A stretch of DNA of 64,000 nucleotides from Gonatopus flavifemur (taxonomy: Eukaryota > Arthropoda > Insecta > Hymenoptera > Dryinidae): positions 6,054,501 through 6,118,500 of the forward strand of contig JAFFJZ010000013.1 in the NCBI GenBank assembly GCA_018340375.1, read 5' to 3'. The notes under the pieces were generated by a model. The model was given only the letters and a program-made list of their open reading frames with translations. It made no database searches and had not been told where the DNA came from. Position numbers and translations under genes: made by a program. Of the stretch, positions 22,395 through 33,841 are shown one piece after another (position 1 is the stretch's first letter; the number at the start of each line of letters is the position of its first letter).

Positions 22395-25133
22395 GGGGAA
22401 AATACAATTAGATAGTCAAAGAAATCGATTTTTTTTTGCCCAAAAACATAGTAAATTTCCCCGTAGAATCCGATGGTGAAACTCCGGAATTAAAATTCGA
22501 AGTCCTTCCATTTTTTTTCAACGTTTTTCCAAGACGCCTCTCAAAGCGCGTAGCAAGTATTTTCGCACAGTCAATTGGAGCACTCTTCTTCTATTGTATC
22601 TCATTTTGGGATGGTCATAAAAGAAATTCATACATGTAGAAGGATTCATACGTGTATATACATGTGTATGTATGTGTATATAGCTATACATAAGCGTTGA
22701 GAAAAATTTATAGAAGGCGCACGCATGGGTTTGAAATTCAGGTGTAACGATCACTCAGGTCAGCCTATCTCTACTGTTAGAGTCACTACACGTGTTTTTA
22801 TAGGGAACAAGATGGGATCGTATGCAAAAAGGTCTCGAAATGAGGCTAGTCGTGCATCAAGGCCACACAAAAGAAAATTCAGTGGTAATCAGTGGAATAC
22901 TGGTGACGAAGAAAACGACGCGGATTTGAATTTGTCCAGTGCTAATGCTAAAAAATTGTTCACATCAAACTCCGATGATGTACGCAGCGATTCGTTGTTT
23001 GCATATCGTATCACTGAATTATTCACGGTCTTCAATGCTCTTGCTGATTTTTTGATTTGTCATGCGTGTAAGCAACAGATTAAATTTGAAGAGAGTGCTT
23101 ACCAAGGCTTAGGCTTCAAATTAGTAATCATTTGTCGCTGCGGTAGACGTTTTGTTCAGTCTGGCCCATTATTAAATACAGGTTATGAAATCAACCGTCG
23201 TATAGTGCTCGTTATGCGCCTGCTCGGTATTGCCAGATACGGTATTAATTTATTCTGTAATTTGATGGATCTCTGTCAAGGGCTGTCGCAAACGTCATAC
23301 GATCGTATAATAAGGCATTTACACTCAGCCACTGAATCAGTCTTTGATTCATGCTGTTTAAAAGCTGCAGAGGAAGGAAAAGAAGAAAATGAAAAACGTG
23401 AACGACCGATACTGCAATTAAAAGTATCTGGCGACGGTAGCTGGAAAAGACGAGGATTCAAGTCGTTGTTTGGCATAACTACTTTAATAGGATACTATAC
23501 GGGAAAGGTAATTGATTTGTGTGTGAAAAGTAGTTTGTGTCAACAATGTGCTCATATGGTACACGAAACCGGCGCAGAAAAAATCCGTGTGTGGTGGGAG
23601 AGCCACGAGGAACAATGTACGAAAAATCATAATGGTTCAGCGGGCAAGATGGAATCCATCTTGGAGATGTTTAAAAGATCCAGGGAAAAATTTAGCGTGA
23701 AGTACAATAATTACATCGGAGACGATGACAGTAAGACCTTTAAGGCTATCCTCGATGCTTCTCCTTACGATAATGAATTAGTTGTGACAAAGAACTAATG
23801 TATCGGACACGTTCAAAAAAGATTAGGGAGTCGCTTGCGAAATTTGAAGAAAATGCAGGAACTTGGAGGCAAAGGTGAGCTGACGCATGCACTTATGTCT
23901 AAGCTATCAACCTACTCTGGTTTGGCAATTCGGAGGAATGTGAATGATGTAGCTGAGATGAACGAAGCTATTTTAGCTACTCATTATCATTTATTTTCGA
24001 CGGACAAGAATCCGAATCACTCCTACTGCCCGGATGGAGCGAATAGTTGGTGTGACTGGAAAAAGGTGAAGACGACAGGAGCAGATGCGAGGCTTTCAAA
24101 GCACCCAAAACCACTTCATCCAGATGTGAAAAAGCACTTGGAGCCAATTTATATTGAGTTATCTAACAATAATTTACTGGAGAGGTGTTGAGGTGGTCAC
24201 ACCCAGAACGCCAATGAAAGTTCAAATAGTATCGTATGGAATTTGGCGTCCAAACATCTACATTCTGGTACTGAAGTTGTCGAGATCGCAGCTTACATTG
24301 CTGCCGGGGTTTTTAATGAAGGCTTCGTTTCGATATCACGAATTATGGATGCCGTGGGAATCGTTGTTGGCAAGCAAAGCTTCACTTACGCTAAATCGAA
24401 GGATGCCGAGAGAATCGGCAGGCAGGACCGTGGCACTCTCTCTCTCTCTCTTGCACCAAGGAAGCTCATAAAGCTCGTAAAGCTCGTAAAGACTTACTAG
24501 CTATGGAAGAACACTTTTTCGAAGAGACGGAAGGTGTTTTATATGGTCCTGGAATCGCCGATTAGAAAGTAAATATCATTTGCCGATGATCAAAACTTTA
24601 ATCGCGTTTTTCTCAAAACAGCATTTTTGAGATTTGCGTACACGATATCTCAAAAAGTTCCCAACCGATTTTGATGAAACTCATAGGGTTTCTCCTCTAT
24701 ATGAAATAAAGATATATGGAATTCGACTTCGCAAAATATGAGAATTTTTGCAAAAAAGTCGGAAATTTTTGATGAGTCTTAAATTTTTTTCGAACAATTT
24801 GTGCCAATTCTTGATTTTTCCACTTTTCTTCACTTTTAATGGTTCATATAGGAGATATATCCTTAATGAAATTTTCTTGCTGGACTGTTTCAGATGAAAA
24901 TTGTGACCTCCAGAATGTACGCAGATCGATGACTTATATTCAAACCCGGTGTCTCTGGGCGCTTACAAGTCCGCCATTTTTTGGTGGAAAAAAACAAAAG
25001 AAAAATACTTTTCTAGTCTTGAGATATCTAGTAAACATCATGCCAAATTTGGTTGGAATTGAATCAAAACTTCTTAGTAAAAATAATGTTTGGAAAATGC
25101 TTGATTTTTGGCCTTCTAATTGTATCTCCCCCC
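22395..25133 (+). mobile_element. Kolobok-like DNA transposon, TTAA target duplication
   Basis: A 2.74-kb insertion in LINE copy A, bounded by TTAA at 22391-22394 and 25134-25137. Removing it with one TTAA matches the LINE sequence of copy B around aggaatt-gta-atgcataaaa. The terminal inverted repeats are imperfect: GGGGAAAATACAATTAGA on the left and GGGGGGAGATACAATTAGAA inward from the right. The transposase resembles the family often labelled Mutator-like in insect annotations, but a TTAA duplication is characteristic of Kolobok (and piggyBac), not of Mutator. The 570-bp 3' region after the gene is non-coding. Confidence 0.75.
22812..24565 (+). pseudogene. Kolobok/Mutator-like transposase with two stops and one frameshift
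   Basis: A single plus-strand frame runs from MGSYAKRSRNEAS (an upstream ATG at 22725 is also open) to ~24430. Landmarks in order: two Cys pairs (LICHACKQQ, IICRCGRR), LKVSGDGSWKRRGF with a probable catalytic Asp, a CQQCAHMVH cluster, EGSAGKMES-like NGSAGKMES, and NYIGDDDSKTFKAI with a second acidic cluster; then GHVQKRLGSRLRNLKK and TQNANESSNSIVWN. Stops interrupt it at 23796 (TAA) and 24189 (TGA). A (CT)n run at ~24438-24452 then shifts the frame, and the conserved end LYGPGIAD closes at 24565. The product would have been a cut-and-paste transposase. Confidence 0.8.
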
Positions 25134-25416
25134 TTAAAATGCATAAAACGGTAGCAAACAGGATAGGGAATTATTTGCAACATAGCGAATGCGTAATGAT
25201 GGTCAGAGTAAGAACAAAACCGGCAAACACTGTTATAGTTCAAGTAAACATGCCCACATCTGCGTACTCAGAGGAAGATATCGAAAAAACGTACGATGAA
25301 ATAGAAGAAGTGATAGAATATGTAAAGGGAGAAGAAAATTCAATGATCATAGGCGACTGGAATGCGGGAGTAAGGCAAGGAAAAGAGGGCAACACAATAG
25401 GAGACTGGGCTTCGAA

Positions 25417-26299
25417 GGGGAAAGCTCCTCCAGAACTTTCAAATTTTGCATTTTTGGTTTTTTGCTTTGAAAATCCAATTACAACCTTGAGAATATATTT
25501 TCAATGTTTTAAGCCCAATATGAGTGATCTGAGCTTAACAATAGGCTCGGAATGTAAGATTTTCGCAGACTTGTACGAGAGCAATCGAGTACGGAGACAA
25601 GAGCGACGTTCGTTAACATCGACAAAAGAGGCCAGAACTGCACAGAAAGAAAAGAATGCGGCGGTGATGAATGATTTTCACGAAGTAGAAGATTTGCTTT
25701 ATGGGCCTGGTATCGCGGATTAGGCTTGGGTAACTATAGATTGCTTTTAATTCTACTTCACAAGAACGAATACTTTAGAGGCGTTTTTCTCAAAACATGT
25801 TTTTTTCCGCGCCGGGGACTATAACTCAAAAAGTACTTGAGATATCAACTTGGAATTTTCCACAGATATTGTTCAACGTATTGGTCTCAGCATATACCTA
25901 AAAGTAAATAATAACTATAAATTATAACTAAAAATATTGTTTACAACAATTTGTTTATGAAAAAAAAGGTTGATTTTGTTCTTTTTGTGTCCAAATTTTC
26001 AACTTTTTGGTTGTTGTTAAAAGTGGGTATATGCTGAGCGGAATAACTTATTCTGATGGAAAAATGTTGGTTGGTTGATTTCAGTTGACTACAAGAGGCT
26101 GGGCACTCCCCGGCGCAAAATGAAGGAGCCAAGTTTCAGCAGCTGTAACTCCGCCATTTTGTTTTCTTCTGTTATTGAAAAATTCATATGAATAAATTAA
26201 AACTTCAATTATAATAAATTGTTTCTTTGAGCACGATGAATACTCTCAATTTTTTGTGAGAAATCATTGAAAAACCTGTTGTCTGGAGGAGTGCCCCCC
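25417..26299 (+). mobile_element. Second TTAA-type element, internally deleted
   Basis: An 883-bp insertion in LINE copy A. It starts GGGGAAAGCTCCTCCAGAAC and ends with the inverted match GTTGTCTGGAGGAGTGCCCC-CC next to TTAA at 26300-26303. The left duplication appears mutated (CGAA at 25413-25416). It keeps only the 3' end of a transposase gene ending LYGPGIAD, like the element at 22395-25133, but the ends and non-coding parts differ clearly, so it is a related family and not a copy of it. Confidence 0.7.
25560..25723 (+). pseudogene. 3' fragment of a Kolobok/Mutator-like transposase
   Basis: About 54 codons, from FADLYESNRVRRQERR to LLYGPGIAD and a TAG stop. The charged helical stretch and the end LYGPGIAD match the C terminus of the transposase that ends at 24565. 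The open frame seems longer (from 24839) only because it reads through the first element's 3' region and a piece of LINE endonuclease by chance; that longer reading is chimeric. Confidence 0.7.
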
Positions 26300-27928
26300 T
26301 TAAGAAAAAGAAATGGAAGAGGACAACGTTTAATCGAATTCTGTGAAAGTCATAAAATGGTTATTGCCAACACATTATTCAAAAATCATTCGAGAAGAAT
26401 CTATACTTGAGAAATGCCAGGAGATACAGCAAGATCCCAAAATGATTACATATTAGTAGAAGAAAGATTTAGAAATCAAGTGACAAGCTGTAGAACTTAT
26501 CCAGGTGCGGATATAGATAGTGATCACAATATGTTGATGATGAAATACTCTATGGAATCCAAAGGTCTAAGAAAGAAAAGGAAAATGCGAAAAAAATGGA
26601 ATTTGGAGAATCTCAAACAAAAACAAACATATGAGGCACTCAGAGTGATGTTGGATGAAAAATTGAAGGGTCGACAAGAGAAAGACTTCCCAGATAGAAA
26701 ACCATGCCCTAAATATTTTGTAACATAATGTGCCGTAAACATACTATCATAAACTTCGCTCAGATTGCAATGATGCATAAAATGTAAACATTATGTCTTC
26801 ATTATGGTACCATCACCTCGTTTTGCCACCAATAACAATGCTTCATGCGGGAACACCTTGGTACCATGATGCAAACATTTCTTGGCGTGCATGTCACCAT
26901 TATGATGGCATTATTGAGACATTTTTCTATCTGGGTTGGAAATAGAGAGTAGATGGACAAATATAAAGAGGAAAATAGAACAATGTGCAGATGAAATTTT
27001 GAAGAACGATGGATTAGAACCTAAGAAACCATTGATAACAGAAGAAATTCTCGATTTGATTGATGAAAGGATGAAATACAAGAATGAGAGTAGCAAACGA
27101 TACCAGCAGACATACAAGGCACTGAGGGATAAAATAATGAGAATCAAGGAAAACAAAAGAACAATGGTTAGAGGAAAAATGTCAGGATATAGAAGTAAGA
27201 TTACATTTAGGGAAAATAGATGAGGCATATAGGATTCTTGAGAGATTTTTTGAACAAATTAAATCTAGAAGCGGTAAGATTAAAAATTCTCTAGGGAGAC
27301 AATTGATAAGAACGGAGGAAAAAATAGAACAATGGATTAATCATTTGGAAGATCTGTATGAAGGGAGCACTCATATAGGACTCTCATCAAGAAAGGACGT
27401 TGATGAACAAGGATTGGGAGATTCAATTTTCGGATCAGAATTCGACAGGGCTCCAAAAAAATTAAAAAATAATAAAGCGCCAGGGGTAGATGGCATGAGT
27501 GTGGACCCATCAAAGCCTCCAGTGAAAGGGCTCGTGACGCACTGTTTCAATTCTCAGAGATATATAAAAGAAATGGAGAAGTACTGGGAGATTTCCAAAA
27601 GAATCAAATTGTCGCCATTCCGGAAAAACAGGGAGTAGACAAATGTGAGAGCTACAGAACGATTAGTTTAACTTCACATGCTTCGAAAATACTGAAAAAA
27701 AATTATATACAGGAGGATAGAAATCAAATGGAGAGTAGATTAGCAGAAGATCAGTTTGATTTTAGGAAAAAAAGGGAAACGCGAGAAGCAATTTTAGCAC
27801 TCAGAACAGTAGTAGAGAAAAGACTGGAGTTCAAAAAGTTTGGGTATATAGGTTTTGTAGATATACAAAAAGCATTCGATAATGTTGATTGGGAGAAAAT
27901 GTTCGCGATTTTGAGAAACGTAGGAATT
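26300..27928 (+). pseudogene. LINE copy A endonuclease/RT remnants (middle part)
   Basis: Holds degraded stretches of the RTE-type polyprotein: the end of the endonuclease (PGADIDSDHNMLMMKYSM at ~26500, with the SDH motif), the linker, and the beginning of the reverse transcriptase (NNKAPGVDGMS at ~27470, LAEDQFDFRKKRETREAI at ~27735, YIGFVDIQKAFDNVDWEKM at ~27850). Further parts lie at 22080-22394 and 25160-25416 (endonuclease) and 30794-31640 (RADDIAVL for the FADD box, C-terminal domain). Multiple frameshifts; non-functional. Confidence 0.85.
26689..26935. mobile_element. 247-bp MITE with CCCAGATAG ends
   Basis: Inverted ends CCCAGATAGAAAA / TTTTTCTATCTGGG flanked by TT on both sides. The LINE copy B sequence at the same place (aagacttgggaatag) shows the empty site. 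No coding capacity. A second element with the same nine terminal bases lies at 40990-41205. Confidence 0.8.
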
Positions 27929-30793
27929 GAAGGCCTTTCTGCAAAAAGGGCCTATAGGCCTATGGACCCTTTTTCGATAAATAGTCTTAAATGATTCATT
28001 ATATCCCTAACAATTATCCCTTGAAACATGAACTTAATATAACAACAACAAAGGTAAATACACAGTGTTTTGTTTACTCGCGTATGAATGCACGCTTGAT
28101 CTCCGACACGCCGCTCGGCACTCACTTGAACGCACGGGATTATTGTCACATAAGTGAAGTAATTTGTTCTAGAAATATTTGACGTGGTGGATTGATATAA
28201 AATCAAATTAATTGATTCATGTGTACTGTGATATCTCCAAGTTTTATCGTAAGTCATTCGATGTCTCTCCTGGTTCATATTTTTCAAGTTCGAATCGTTT
28301 ATTGAAATTAATTGTTGCACGAATGTAGAAATCGCTGCAAATTATGTACACTGTTAGGAATTCCTGCATCGAATTTAATGTATTTGCTGGAAGTTTTTGT
28401 CAAATACGTGCATGAATTGAGTTTCATACACATTTTACATTAAATTTAATGTAAACTATAGCATGATCTATATTTCTTTCATGTTTTTGTACATTAAATT
28501 TAATGTAAAATGTGTATTAATATGAATTTATGTACGGTATTGAGAAAAACTTCCAGATATTTCTGACAGTATATATTCCGTGATAATCAATTAAAATTTC
28601 ATTCCAATAATGAATTCAGATTTCAAAGAAATTAATGTGTTCTATATGTGAACTTCTGTACGATAAAATGCTTCACTTTTTTAGTGAAATGTAATTGAAC
28701 GAACGGAAGAGAAGAAAATCGTACTGTGATGGAAATGGGAGGAGGAAAGAAATCACGAAAAGGAGAAAAGAGATAGATCAACAGACAAAATTATTCGTCC
28801 CACTCAAGTCATGTTGCAAACAAAATTGTTGGTCAAAAATACCTCAAGGTGAACAAAAGCAATTATTCCAACTTTTTTATAATGGACAAGATAAACAGTC
28901 ACAAGACACTTTGCTCACACGATGTATGGAAATAGCACCTAAAAAGTCCTTGCGTGGGATATCAGAAAATCCTAAGATTCATCGGAATCATATATGGAAA
29001 TATTCTGTGTATTCGGAAGCAGTAACAATTCCAGTTTGTAGGTCAGTTATTTGTAAAATTTTCCATGTATCAGTGAAGAGATTAAGATGCTTGCAAGGAA
29101 AGATATTAACCAATTCTACATGTTAAGACAAGCGAGAAAGCCATAAAAATCGGCCAAATAAAATCGAGGCTCAGATTTGGGATTTGATAAAAGAACACTT
29201 AGAAACTATTCCTAGTGAAAAAAGCCATTATGGTAATAAGGATTCGGATCTCATGTATTTCCAGGACCCGAATTTGAGTATCAAAATTCTATTTGAATTA
29301 TTTACAAAATATTATTTCGAAAAAACCAACAGTGAGCTGAAAATGGGATATTCAACTTATTTCAAGTATTTCAAACAAGAATGTCGCTATGCTCTCAAAC
29401 AACCTAAAACAGACGTTTGTGATTTTTGTTCAATGTGTGAAACAAAATTGAAAGACAACATACATGACGATTGTGAAGTGGATTATAGGCTGCATAAGGA
29501 AGAAGTGAACAAATATATGACTCTGAAAAAAGAAGTCATTGAGAGAGCTCGAATTGATCCTTCTTACCTTGTACTTGAATTCGATTACTCACAGAATTTT
29601 CCAGTTCCCAAACTGAACGTTACGTCGCAATTTTATAAGCGACTCTTATGGCTTAATGCGTTCAACGTCCACATACATAATGATGATTCGTCATTTATGT
29701 ATTGTTTCATGGAAATGCACGCAAAAAAAGATTCAAATTCCGTTGCATCATTCATCAATGACGTTTTACTAAAGAAACTATTAGAATTTCCTGATACAAA
29801 GCAGGTGATTTTACTTTCTGATGCTTGTGGAGGACAAAATAAAAATTCCACCATCACTTCATTTTGCGCATGGCTTGCTAAAGTTTTTCAACTGGAAATC
29901 ACTCATATTTTCCCCGTGCGAGGACATTCTTTCAATCAATGTGATCGGAATTTTGGCTTAATCAGATCAAAATTGAAAAAAGTAGGAAACATTCCAACTG
30001 CTTTACCTTATCTGGAAGCAATGGTTAAATGCCGAAGAAACCCATCACCATTCGAAGTTCGTATGGACAGGGACCTAATAAAGGATTGGAGAAAAGGACT
30101 AGAAAAGTTCCTGCTCAAGAAGCCGCACGCAAAAGGCACTGTATTCAAAATACAATCATATCGTCAAATGAAATACCAAGCAAATGGTACCATTCTTGGA
30201 TTCGCATCATACAATAATACTTTCAACACGTTCAATGTATGGAAGAATCAGTATAGTATTAGAGAACTAAAAAATATTAAACTTGATTCTGTTGACTATG
30301 CACCAGTGACCGATGTAGAAGAAAAAGACATCCGTGATTTATTTACATTTCTAAATAATGAAAGTCGGAAATGGTTTGAACAACTATTCGCCGAGAGTAA
30401 AAAAACATAAAAGAAAATGTTTAAAATCTATGTTCAAATTCTCTAAAATTTATATTTGTTATAATTTTGTTATTCTTTATTAATAAAAACCTCTTGTGTG
30501 AACGATTTTTATGTATTCATGGTGTAATTTTTTCACAATTACACTTTTTTCCTCGATTTATGGAAAAAGGGCCTATAACACGATTCATAAAAAATCATTT
30601 ATTTTCATAATGAGACTCATTTGCCTAATGGATGATAGATGCACATCTGAGGAGAGCTACAAAGGTCATTAAAAACCATGTACAAGAATACTGGAACCTG
30701 CACAAAGTGCTGAAAAATTGGAATGAAAACTTCTTTTGCGAATTTCTCGAAACTCGATTTTGGCGTATGGGCCCTTTTTGCAGAAAGGCCTTC
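27929..30793 (+). mobile_element. 2.9-kb DNA transposon with AATT target duplication
   Basis: Inserted in the reverse transcriptase part of LINE copy A; removing it with one AATT (27925-27928 / 30794-30797) restores alignment to LINE copy B. The terminal inverted repeats start GAAGGCCTTTCTGCAAAAAG and match perfectly for 24 bp. The AAAAAGGGCCTATA motif recurs at ~30562 as a subterminal repeat. It carries one large gene for a putative transposase. The 4-bp palindromic duplication is compatible with the Sola superfamily, but I assign that only tentatively. The 5' leader (27970-28690) is non-coding and contains short inverted motifs around acattaaatttaatgta (28430-28510). Confidence 0.85.
28695..30410 (+). 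pseudogene. Putative DDE-type transposase (DUF7869-like), one stop codon
   Basis: One frame of ~571 codons interrupted only by TAA at 29124-29126. The N-terminal part is basic (MNERKRRKS region, probably starting at a non-ATG or a spliced upstream exon) and has CC..KQNCW. The middle has VCDFCSMCETKL, a Cys cluster likely to bind zinc. The C-terminal domain has three acidic blocks in order: LEFDYSQNFPVPKLN, ILLSDACGGQNKN and HSFNQCDRNFG. This resembles an RNase H-like nuclease of the type found in large numbers of eukaryotic transposon proteins labelled DUF7869. I infer a cut-and-paste transposase because it is the only gene between intact inverted repeats. Catalytic roles of the residues are not proven. 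Confidence 0.65.
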
Positions 30794-31743
30794 AATTAAT
30801 TTCAAGGATAGGAGAAAAATATATGAATTAATAAGAATCAAACCGCAATAATAGAAATAAACGGTCAAAGAGGAGAAGCACAAATCAAAAGAGGGGTCAG
30901 ACAAGGATGCTCACTATCACCATTGATTTCTAATTTGTATATAGAAGAAGCAATGAACGAAGTGAAGGAGCAAGTGCAAATGAAATCACAGATTCAGGGA
31001 GAAAATGTAAGCATGTTGAGATCCGCGGATGACATAGCTGTATTAGCTACGAGTAGTGGTGAGTTGGAAAATATTCTCAACACTATAAAAACAATATTAC
31101 TAGAAAAGTATTGTATAAACATAGATAAGGACGAAACAAAGTCCATGATTTGTACAATAGCGAAAACATCAAGAAGAACGAAAATCAAAATAGATGCAGA
31201 GACAATTCAGCAAGTCGAAGAATTCAAATATCTAGGAAGCATAATTACAGAAAACGGTCAAAACGAAAGAGAGCGAGAATAGTACAAGGAAACAGGTTTC
31301 CCACTAAGAGAAACATTTAATATTCTCGAAGAATATTGGCTTAGCAGTGAGGAAGAAATTCTTGAAGAATTACGTTTGAATCACAGCATTATATGGTTGC
31401 GAAACTTGGACAATTGGAGGAACGAACCAACGAAAACTTGAAGCTTTTGAAATGTGGTGTTATAGCAGGATGCTCGGAATAAAGTGGATAGAGGAAGTAA
31501 AAGATGATGAAGTACTTGAGAAAGTGAATGAATAAAGAAGTCTTCTTTCGAAACATGTCGTAAAAAGAAGAAGTAATCTGATAGGGCAGACTTTCAGCCA
31601 TAATGGTTTATTGAAAACAATATCAGAAGGGAAAATAAGGGCTGTCGTAGATATGTAGAAATTAGGCGTTTAGCGGATAATAGACAGAGTTGGAGGATTC
31701 CATCAGACCAGTCATAAGACTGATTACTTCATGATGATGATGA

Positions 31744-33841
31744 CCCTCAAAATTGGCTCGGAACAAAATCTCATTATGTGCAATGTATTGAAAGGATGCA
31801 AATGTAATCAGTCAGGTCTATCGATACAGGCTCCATCGCAGTTAATTTGCATCGGCTCCGAATGGAGAATATTGGAAAATTTGACACAAGTTTGAACAGT
31901 GACAAATTCTCATTTTCAATGTCTCATAAACGTTCCATGGAAACCTAAATGAAACTATACCATAGATTCTTACATCCCTGGTATATACATGCGATGTTTT
32001 CTGAACGTCCCAAAACATTTTCAAAACATCCCACTGTTTCAGAAGACGTTCCGAGAATGTTGACAGAACCTCCCGGTGCTGTATGGGTGAAGATCAATTT
32101 GACGGTCATTCATTATAATTGTGTGGAATAAGTATTCATTTCACTATATCCAATGGAATATTAACTGCACCGAAAAAAATGCTCATGTAAAAATTACATG
32201 AAAAGTAAGGTAACAATCACAATGTGGATCTTATGTATAATTTACTACACAGTCTTGTTAAATTTACATTGTCATCATAGTTACTCCACAGCAACACAAC
32301 TTTTATTTACTCCGGTAACAATATGAATATAACATTGTTTCTAATGTAAATTTTGCTCCATTTGCGCTTATGTGAGCAGTTATGTTCAATTAACACCTAA
32401 AAATGTAGAATTTACATGGTACTTTATTCCGTGTGATTACAAATCATTTTTCTATGGTCGAGAACATTTCTTGTTGAGAATATGATTTTTTCCTAGGAAA
32501 TTTTGGAGAAATATGCATTTCATGACAAATAATAAGCGAAATATGCAAGATGAAAATGGGCACAATATGCAACTCGCATATGCAAATATGCATTCACATA
32601 TAATCCGGTCTCTGTTCATGAAATATGAGACAATGGTTACATTCCCTACTGCTTGACATGCACTGATCACGTAATCTATTAACGAGAACTATTCAATAGT
32701 TTCCAACAAATAGTAATAACGGATATGAACTCATAAAACATTTCTTTTTTTTCCTTCACTTTTCATAAATTAATTTCCTTCCAATAGAATCATTGTGAGG
32801 TTTATGCCTATAATCTTGGAAGTTTATGTTTATGTTGAATGTAACCTTACATAGAAAACGATTTCAATTCATTGGCTTATCTTTGTGCAAAATTTTGAGG
32901 TTCTTTGAAGGCTTTCCTCGAAAGCTTCCATAGTTTTCATCCATAGAATTTTTCATTCTCCACATGACTAATGGTGCTCATTTCTTCTCCTACCAAAGGA
33001 AAATATTACATGATAAAATGATTCAGTTAACTTTTATTGTGAAATTGGATCATTTATACAATTATTGAGAATTTTCAAAGGAATATAACTCAGCTTCCTA
33101 CAGAAGGAATGAAATCTCAATCATGAAAATGCTTACGCCTTTGAGAATTGTCAGCAACCAAAAGTACCAAATGTTTATATGATCTCAAGGAACACTTTCT
33201 TAGGATCAATACCATTGTGTATTGTGCGTGTGTGATCATGAGGAGTGGTAAGAAAACGATAGAAGCAAATATTCTTTATTTTCTGTACGACAAACCAAGC
33301 CCCGCTAAAATACCCAAATTGCCCCTACATACAACATGTAAAAGAACTAGTCGAGCCCTATAGAGACACATTCGAATTTTTTCGGTTCAATCGAACGTTT
33401 CTATTCTCTTATCCAGCCAACTTCAAACTTTTTTACATTCCACCTAATTTCGTTCAATAACCAGTAGAAATTATTCTTTCCTCCTCACGAGTGACTTGAT
33501 TCAGGACACAAATAGTCGGAATTACCATTGAAATAATTGGGAACGGATCAAACTATAACTGATAACACGTTCTACTACTTCGTAATTCAAATAAAAGTAT
33601 TGATGGTGGAAATTGGTCTGTGGACTGTGTACCAATACCCGCTCATTTGAATTCTGTAATCGGCTAACTATTAATAATTGAGTCTACATCCAGCCATGAC
33701 TATTAATTCACTATTTTTGTTTTCTTCCGGTGTGCTGGTCCATAGCCAACCAAGCACAAGCACAAGCAGACAATCAGCCTATATCACTCCCTAATAGCAC
33801 ATCCACCGATTTATACTTCGACTCTAAGTGGATAGAACGTA
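31744..33841. other. No gene; old repeat fragments
   Basis: 31800-32100 has repeated aacgttcc/aacattc motifs like the left flank of the LINE, and ~32604 has the inverted tccggtctctgttcatga block. Short open frames (31389-31601, 31842-32131, 33148-33363) overlap and show no family. I see no gene here. Confidence 0.45.

Larger units (their letters stand above)
21724..31743 (+). mobile_element. RTE-type LINE copy A, opened by nested insertions
   Basis: Aligns by eye to the full-length copy at 60514-63874 in five pieces: 21724-22394, 25134-25416, 26300-26688, 26936-27928 and 30794-31743. The gaps are filled by two TTAA-type elements, a 247-bp MITE and an AATT-type transposon. It starts at the same 5' position as the other copy (ctccccgtgg/cttccccgtgg) and ends in the same (ATG)n tail. 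A possible imperfect target duplication is ccttaaaatt before and ccctcaaaatt after. The coding frame is shattered, with frameshifts and stops in the endonuclease and reverse transcriptase. Confidence 0.85.

Noticed and set aside
22812..24565. Classification as a Mutator element
   Set aside because: The TTAA target duplication and GGGG ends speak against Mutator, although the protein family name suggests it.
24839..25723. 294-codon open frame ending LYGPGIAD
   Set aside because: Chimera by chance: it reads from Kolobok-like 3' non-coding sequence, through a piece of LINE endonuclease, into a second Kolobok-like element. Only the last ~54 codons belong to a transposase.
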